The position numbers and the translations under genes are program-made. The notes beneath the pieces were generated by a model. The model saw only the letters and a list, made by a program, of their open reading frames with translations. It did not search any database and was not told where the DNA came from. DNA of 64,000 nt from an uncultured Alphaproteobacteria bacterium (lineage in GTDB: Bacteria > Pseudomonadota > Alphaproteobacteria > Rhodobacterales > Rhodobacteraceae): the NCBI GenBank assembly GCA_902596985.1, contig CACJWR010000002.1, positions 1 through 64,000 on the forward strand. The letters run 5' to 3'. Positions 59,501-64,000 of this stretch are shown here, in pieces (the first letter of the stretch is position 1; every line of letters begins with the position of its first letter).

Positions 59501-60426
59501 ATTTCTTTATCTCGCTCAGCTGTCCAAATTCTAGGATTATCAATACCTTTTGCTTCATCAAAAGCCCTTGAGACATTAAACGGTAAACAATGCTCATAAA
59601 TAGCATAATCAGAAAACTTTTTATCACACTCATGTCTACAAGATGACATAGCTTCTTTTAAATCGCCACCTGCGTGAGCAATTTTTGAGACGGATCTAAA
59701 CGTTGACGTAACAAAGTCTTCTGTCAGTTCAATTGCATCATCTATTTGTCTTGGATCTGTTAGAGCATCACCCCTTCCAGGAACTAAAGAAACAGCCTGA
59801 AATCTTGCTATGTTTTTTAATGTAATGGGCCAATCTTGTAAATGCGCATCACCACAATAACAAGCCGACTTATATTCAACAATATCACCGGTAAATAATA
59901 CATTTGAGTCTGGCACATGAATAACAATATCTCCTGCAGTATGCGCTCTACCTAGAAAATATAAATCAACCTTTCGTTTGCCTAAAAATAATGACATTTT
60001 TTTATCAAATGTTGACGTTGGCCAAGTAAGCCCTGGGATCTCTTCATGTCCCTTAAATAGTCGGGGAAATCTGTCAAACTCACTATCCCAATCTTCTTGT
60101 CCTCTTTCTACAACCATTGCTCTTGCTTTGCTACTCATGATTATATTATTTGCCTTATACTCAGATGCACCTAGTACCCTAACAGCATGATAGTGCGACA
60201 AAACTAAGTGCGATATGGGTTTATCAGTAACAGACCTGACTTTTTGGATTACCTGTCTTGCTAAAGTTGGTGTTGCCTGCGCATCAATAACCATCACACT
60301 ATCATCACCAACTATTATGCCTGAATTTGGATCACCTTCAGCAGTAAAAGCAAAAAGATTATTACCTATTTCTTCAAATGAAATTTTTTTCTCATCTAAA
60401 TCATTTTGTGACGCAAATTTCTTCAT
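59482..60426 (-). CDS. MBL-fold metallo-hydrolase-like protein
   Basis: 'VMVIDAQATPTLARQVIQKVRSVTDKPISHLVLSHYHAVRVLGASEY', 'LGRAHTAGDIVIHVPDSNVLFTGDIVEY'. Confidence 0.87.
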   Translation of the reverse strand: MKKFASQNDLDEKKISFEEIGNNLFAFTAEGDPNSGIIVGDDSVMVIDAQATPTLARQVIQKVRSVTDKPISHLVLSHYHAVRVLGASEYKANNIIMSSKARAMVVERGQEDWDSEFDRFPRLFKGHEEIPGLTWPTSTFDKKMSLFLGKRKVDLYFLGRAHTAGDIVIHVPDSNVLFTGDIVEYKSACYCGDAHLQDWPITLKNIARFQAVSLVPGRGDALTDPRQIDDAIELTEDFVTSTFRSVSKIAHAGGDLKEAMSSCRHECDKKFSDYAIYEHCLPFNVSRAFDEAKGIDNPRIWTAERDKEMWNLLQ

Positions 60427-60436
60427 TTTTTTCCTA

Positions 60437-61675
60437 TTAATTGATAATTCTTCCAGAACATGAACTAAATCCTATTTTAAACTTTTCTTCTGTTGCAGTT
60501 CCATTCAATACAACGGTATCGTTATCTTGTAGGAAATCACGTTTTTTCCCAGAGCTCAAAGCTATTTTTTCTCTTCCACCCCACGACAACTCTAACATGC
60601 AACCAAAACTTCCTTTTTCTATTCCAGAAATTGTTCCTGAACCCATCAAGTCTCCTATCGAGATACCACAACCAGTTGATGCGTGGTGTATAAGCTGTTG
60701 AACTGGAGAGTAATAGAGCTCTTTTGCATTGGTTTCCACTATATCGGTTTTCTTACCACCATGCTCGATTAAGGTTGCTTTTAGGTCTATATCGAAGACA
60801 AACGCTTTATCATCTTCAAAATATGGAAGCAATTGAAAGTCCCTTTTGGGAGGAGTTGTTTTAAATGGCTCAAGAGCTTCTGGAGTAACTATCCAGGGAC
60901 TAATACTCGTTCCAAATGACTTTGAAAGGAATGGGCCTAACGGTTGGTATTCCCAAGACTGTATGTCCCTGGCAGACCAATCGTTGAGCAAGACATACCC
61001 AAAAATTAAATTTTCTGCTCCTTCAAAATCTAATGTTTCACCAATTGGCAAACTACCACCTATCACTGTGCCCATCTCAAGTTCAAAATCAAGCTTCTTT
61101 GTTGGCTCAAATTTTACAATACCATTATTTTGGTCATAAATTTGTCCAGTTGGTCTTCGAATATCACTACCGGTTATCACTATAGATGAAGCGCGTCCAT
61201 TGTAAGCAACTGGTAAGTTATACCAATTTTTGGATAGCTCAGCATTCTCACCTCTAATAATTTTACTTGCATTGAGTGCATGATTTTTACAAGAGTAAAA
61301 GTCAGTATATTCTGAAACATTAAACGCTTTACTATTTGTACAGCTGTTTAGAGGTAAAAGACATCTTCTAACTTCGTTCATTTTTTTTGAGTTTTCTGCT
61401 AATAACTCCTGCAAAATTTTACGAATTTCCTTTCGAGTGCTTGAACCCTTCGACATAAAGGTGTTCAATAAAACGTTTTTAAATCCAAGGTCGGGTATAA
61501 GATCTAATTCCTCAGCGTAACTGAGGTTAAGAACCTGATCGCCAATTGCAGTAGCAGAAAAGCACTTCTGTTTACTTTTTTCGAAACAAACACCAAAAGG
61601 AAGATTATTTAGAGGGAAATCACAATCTCTATTATTTGCTGTCTTGACGAATGACTTAATTAAATCAAGCGACAC
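60437..61675 (-). CDS. fahA: fumarylacetoacetase
   Basis: 'DFYSCKNHALNASKIIRG', 'LPVAYNGRASSIVITGSDIRRPTGQ', 'LNDWSARDIQSWEYQPLGPFLSKSFGTSISPWIVT', 'GDLMGSGTISG'. Confidence 0.96.
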   Translation of the reverse strand: MSLDLIKSFVKTANNRDCDFPLNNLPFGVCFEKSKQKCFSATAIGDQVLNLSYAEELDLIPDLGFKNVLLNTFMSKGSSTRKEIRKILQELLAENSKKMNEVRRCLLPLNSCTNSKAFNVSEYTDFYSCKNHALNASKIIRGENAELSKNWYNLPVAYNGRASSIVITGSDIRRPTGQIYDQNNGIVKFEPTKKLDFELEMGTVIGGSLPIGETLDFEGAENLIFGYVLLNDWSARDIQSWEYQPLGPFLSKSFGTSISPWIVTPEALEPFKTTPPKRDFQLLPYFEDDKAFVFDIDLKATLIEHGGKKTDIVETNAKELYYSPVQQLIHHASTGCGISIGDLMGSGTISGIEKGSFGCMLELSWGGREKIALSSGKKRDFLQDNDTVVLNGTATEEKFKIGFSSCSGRIIN

Positions 61676-63033
61676 TACCAGTTGCCTTCTGGGGTTCCAT
61701 TAAATTTTTTCTCAAGTCCAGTCCAACATCCCGCATAGTCATCCTGCAGTGGTGCTTCTTTTGCTGCAAATTCGGTAAGATGTTGAGGAAACCGTGACTC
61801 GAACATGAAAGTCATAGTATTTTCTAATTTTTGAGGCTCTAAATCACCGTTTGATGCCGATTCAAATGCATCTTTATCTGGGCCATGTGGTAGCATCATA
61901 TTGTGAAGACTTATCCCCCCAGGCATAAACCCAGTAGGTTTCGCATCGTATTTTCCTACAATATTTCCCATTAATTCGGACATAACATTTTTATGGTACC
62001 AAGGTGGTCTAAAAGTATTTTCAGCAACATTCCATCTATCTCTAAATAGAATAAAGTCGATATTTGCTGTTCCTTCAACTCCTGAAGGCGATGTTAGAAC
62101 TGTATAAATAGATGGATCGGGATGGTCGAATAATACGGCACTTACAGGGGAAAAATTCCTAAGATCATATTTCCATGGCGTATAATTTCCGTGCCAGGCA
62201 ACAATATCCAAAGGTGACCTCTCTATACGACACGAGTGAAATGACCCGCACCATTTTACCATAAGATTGCCCTCCTCTTCATTATCTTCATAATAAGCAT
62301 GTGGAACCTTAAAATCTCTAGAATTTGCAAGACAGTTAGCCCCTATAGGGCCTCTGTTCGGAAGAATAAATTTTTGACCATAGTTTTCGCAAACAAAACC
62401 ACGGCATATCTCATCTTGAAGTAATACTGAGAACACAAGCCCGCGTGGGATTAGCGCTATTTCACCTGGTACAATTTCAATTAACCCAAGCTCTGTTTTA
62501 AATACTAAACCGCCTAATTGTGGAACAACTAATAACTCACTATCAGCTGAATAAAAATAGTCTTTATCCATTGATTTATCAGCAACATAGACATGTGATG
62601 CCATTCCCGTCTGCATTCCGACATCCCCTGTAGTTGTAATAGTACGCATCCCCGCAATAAAAGTGCTTCCCGTTTTAGTAATAGGAATTGGATCCCATCT
62701 ATATTGACCGAGGCTTATAACATCGTCATTTATACTAGGTGCACTTTTCCAATATGGGAGACTAATTTTTTCTAACTTATTAAGATGCTTTACCGAAGGG
62801 TGTATCCTATAACACCATGTTCTCTCATTTCGTGCACGGGGTGCAGTAAAAGGAGTTCCTGATAATTGTTCAGCATACAAACCGTAAGCACACTTTTGTG
62901 GACTATTCATGCCCTGTGGTAGTGCTCCAGCGAGAGCCTCAGTTTCAAAGTCATTTCCAAAACCTGGCATATATTTAAATCTTAAATTAGTTTTTAATAC
63001 TTTAGTTCTAGATTTTACACTACCGTCTGGCAT
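61675..63033 (-). CDS. hmgA: homogentisate 1,2-dioxygenase
   Basis: '[46 protein letters not shown]', '[15 protein letters not shown]...[31 protein letters not shown]'. Confidence 0.97.
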   Translation of the reverse strand: MPDGSVKSRTKVLKTNLRFKYMPGFGNDFETEALAGALPQGMNSPQKCAYGLYAEQLSGTPFTAPRARNERTWCYRIHPSVKHLNKLEKISLPYWKSAPSINDDVISLGQYRWDPIPITKTGSTFIAGMRTITTTGDVGMQTGMASHVYVADKSMDKDYFYSADSELLVVPQLGGLVFKTELGLIEIVPGEIALIPRGLVFSVLLQDEICRGFVCENYGQKFILPNRGPIGANCLANSRDFKVPHAYYEDNEEEGNLMVKWCGSFHSCRIERSPLDIVAWHGNYTPWKYDLRNFSPVSAVLFDHPDPSIYTVLTSPSGVEGTANIDFILFRDRWNVAENTFRPPWYHKNVMSELMGNIVGKYDAKPTGFMPGGISLHNMMLPHGPDKDAFESASNGDLEPQKLENTMTFMFESRFPQHLTEFAAKEAPLQDDYAGCWTGLEKKFNGTPEGNW

Positions 63034-63111
63034 TATTGATCTCGATCTGATATTTTAAATGAATGATCTACTGCTTAATCATAACATAACTCGTTAAAAA
63101 TATAAAATATT

Positions 63112-63537
63112 ATGCATCCGCACCACCCAACAATCGAAAGTTTTTTTATCGCTATAAAATCAAATAATGTGGATGAACTTGAATCTATTTTTGATAAAAA
63201 TATACTCTTCAAGCCTCCAACATACTGGAAGGAATGGCAAGGAAAAGAAGTTGTGGCAAGAATATTGAGCCACGTAGGTTCAATATTTAAAGATTTAGAA
63301 TATAAGCGCGTATTATGTAATGACTTAGACTATTTTCTAGAGTTTAGTTGCAAAATTGGTCAACTCGATGCAACTGGGGTGGACATGATTACGCTAAATA
63401 AACGAGGCTTAATTGAAAAATTTGAGGTTGTAATGAGACCGTATAAGTCGGTAGGAGAATTGAGAAGATTTATGAATCATCTTACTTCCAATGATCCTTT
63501 TTTCAAAAGCTTTCAAGTAAAAAATAGTAAGTTTTAG
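63112..63537 (+). CDS. NTF2/SnoaL-like protein
   Basis: 141 aa; 'FFIAIKSNNVDELESIFDKNILFKPPTYWKEWQGKEVVARILSHV' pattern typical of NTF2-like proteins; divergent from hmgA. Confidence 0.65.
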   Translation: MHPHHPTIESFFIAIKSNNVDELESIFDKNILFKPPTYWKEWQGKEVVARILSHVGSIFKDLEYKRVLCNDLDYFLEFSCKIGQLDATGVDMITLNKRGLIEKFEVVMRPYKSVGELRRFMNHLTSNDPFFKSFQVKNSKF

Positions 63538-63776
63538 ATTACTTTTTTCTTTGTATCTAATTGCATTTTCTGTGCGAGGTGACTTACCAAAACTGAACGC
63601 ATGGAAACAGCTCTGTCTCTATTGGTAAAGGAATATTCTCTGACATCATCTCCTGCCACTCTCAAAGAGAATATATAAAAAGCGCCTGCTTTAGTAATTG
63701 GCGATGCAGATCCCTCTGAAATTCTTTGGAGATCAACTTTTTTACCAAGGTTCGTCTCAATAATATTATTGCTCAT
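63534..63776 (-). CDS. small hypothetical protein
   Basis: 80 aa from ATG 63776 (MSNNIIETNLGKKVDLQ...); stop overlaps the convergent upstream gene. Confidence 0.5.
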   Translation of the reverse strand: MSNNIIETNLGKKVDLQRISEGSASPITKAGAFYIFSLRVAGDDVREYSFTNRDRAVSMRSVLVSHLAQKMQLDTKKKVI

Positions 63777-63893
63777 GTCATATGCTCCATAATTTAAGTT
63801 AGATAGTAACAAATTACGTTACGTAAAGCAAATTGTTATATAAAATGAACAAACCATCAAATTTCAGAAATGTAAGATTGATGGGGAATTAAA

Positions 63894-63930
63894 CCGCGCC
63901 CGCAGTCCCCCCACGGACGCAGCCGACCTA
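63894..63930 (-). other. GC-rich hairpin, possible structured RNA
   Basis: Minus strand GCGTCCG-TGGGGGGACTG-CGGGCGC: 7-bp stem with one G-U and an 11-nt loop, in an otherwise AT-rich intergenic region. Confidence 0.3.
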
Positions 63931-64000
63931 TCCAGAGGATGTAATCTGAATAAAGGTAATTAGAGTATATAGTGGATAAAGTGAAAAACAATCTTTAATT

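Noticed and set aside
1-64000. CRISPR arrays, transposases, integrases, prophage genes or toxin-antitoxin pairs
   Set aside because: Looked for them by eye and saw no regularly spaced repeats, transposase/integrase motifs or phage structural genes.

Overview
This 64 kb window is AT-rich and looks like a bacterial, probably alphaproteobacterial, chromosome segment (lineage is inference from tRNA and protein resemblance only). It has three parts. (1) 1-12.4 kb is housekeeping/accessory: acyl-CoA synthetase, ABC exporter, cytochrome P450, DMT transporter, enoyl-CoA hydratase, tRNA-Gly(TCC), a small outer-membrane-like protein, Gph-like phosphatase, GlmU, MoaA and tRNA-Met(CAT). (2) 11.9-57.3 kb is a very large surface-polysaccharide locus, almost entirely on the + strand. 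It is preceded by a divergent NusG/RfaH-like antiterminator gene, an ops-like GCGGTAGC element and an EPS-associated MarR-type regulator. It encodes precursor pathways (Ugd, epimerase, GalU, ManC, ManB, WecB, WecC), two distinct heptose-type modules, methyltransferases, glycosyltransferases, candidate Wzx and Wzy proteins, a WbpG/HisH/HisF amidation module, a bidomain dehydrogenase plus heparinase-like protein, and a LegC/NeuD/PglC-like block. (3) 57.6-63.0 kb is a minus-strand homogentisate catabolism operon (hmgA, fahA, MBL-fold protein, FAD monooxygenase, DUF2783-like protein). The most interesting candidate system is at 20.7-34.7 kb. There a GmhB-like phosphatase, a domain-permuted HldE-like protein (nucleotidyltransferase then PfkB kinase), a GmhA-like isomerase, two SDRs and a split transketolase are arranged nearly end to end, followed by tailoring enzymes. 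It may make an unusual heptose-derived or branched nucleotide sugar, and a complete canonical HldE/HldD pair lies about 18 kb downstream. Other points to check are a frameshifted FkbM methyltransferase, probable gene remnants, an orphan 2OG-Fe(II) oxygenase-like protein, a variant MBL active site, and a GC-rich hairpin at the right edge.
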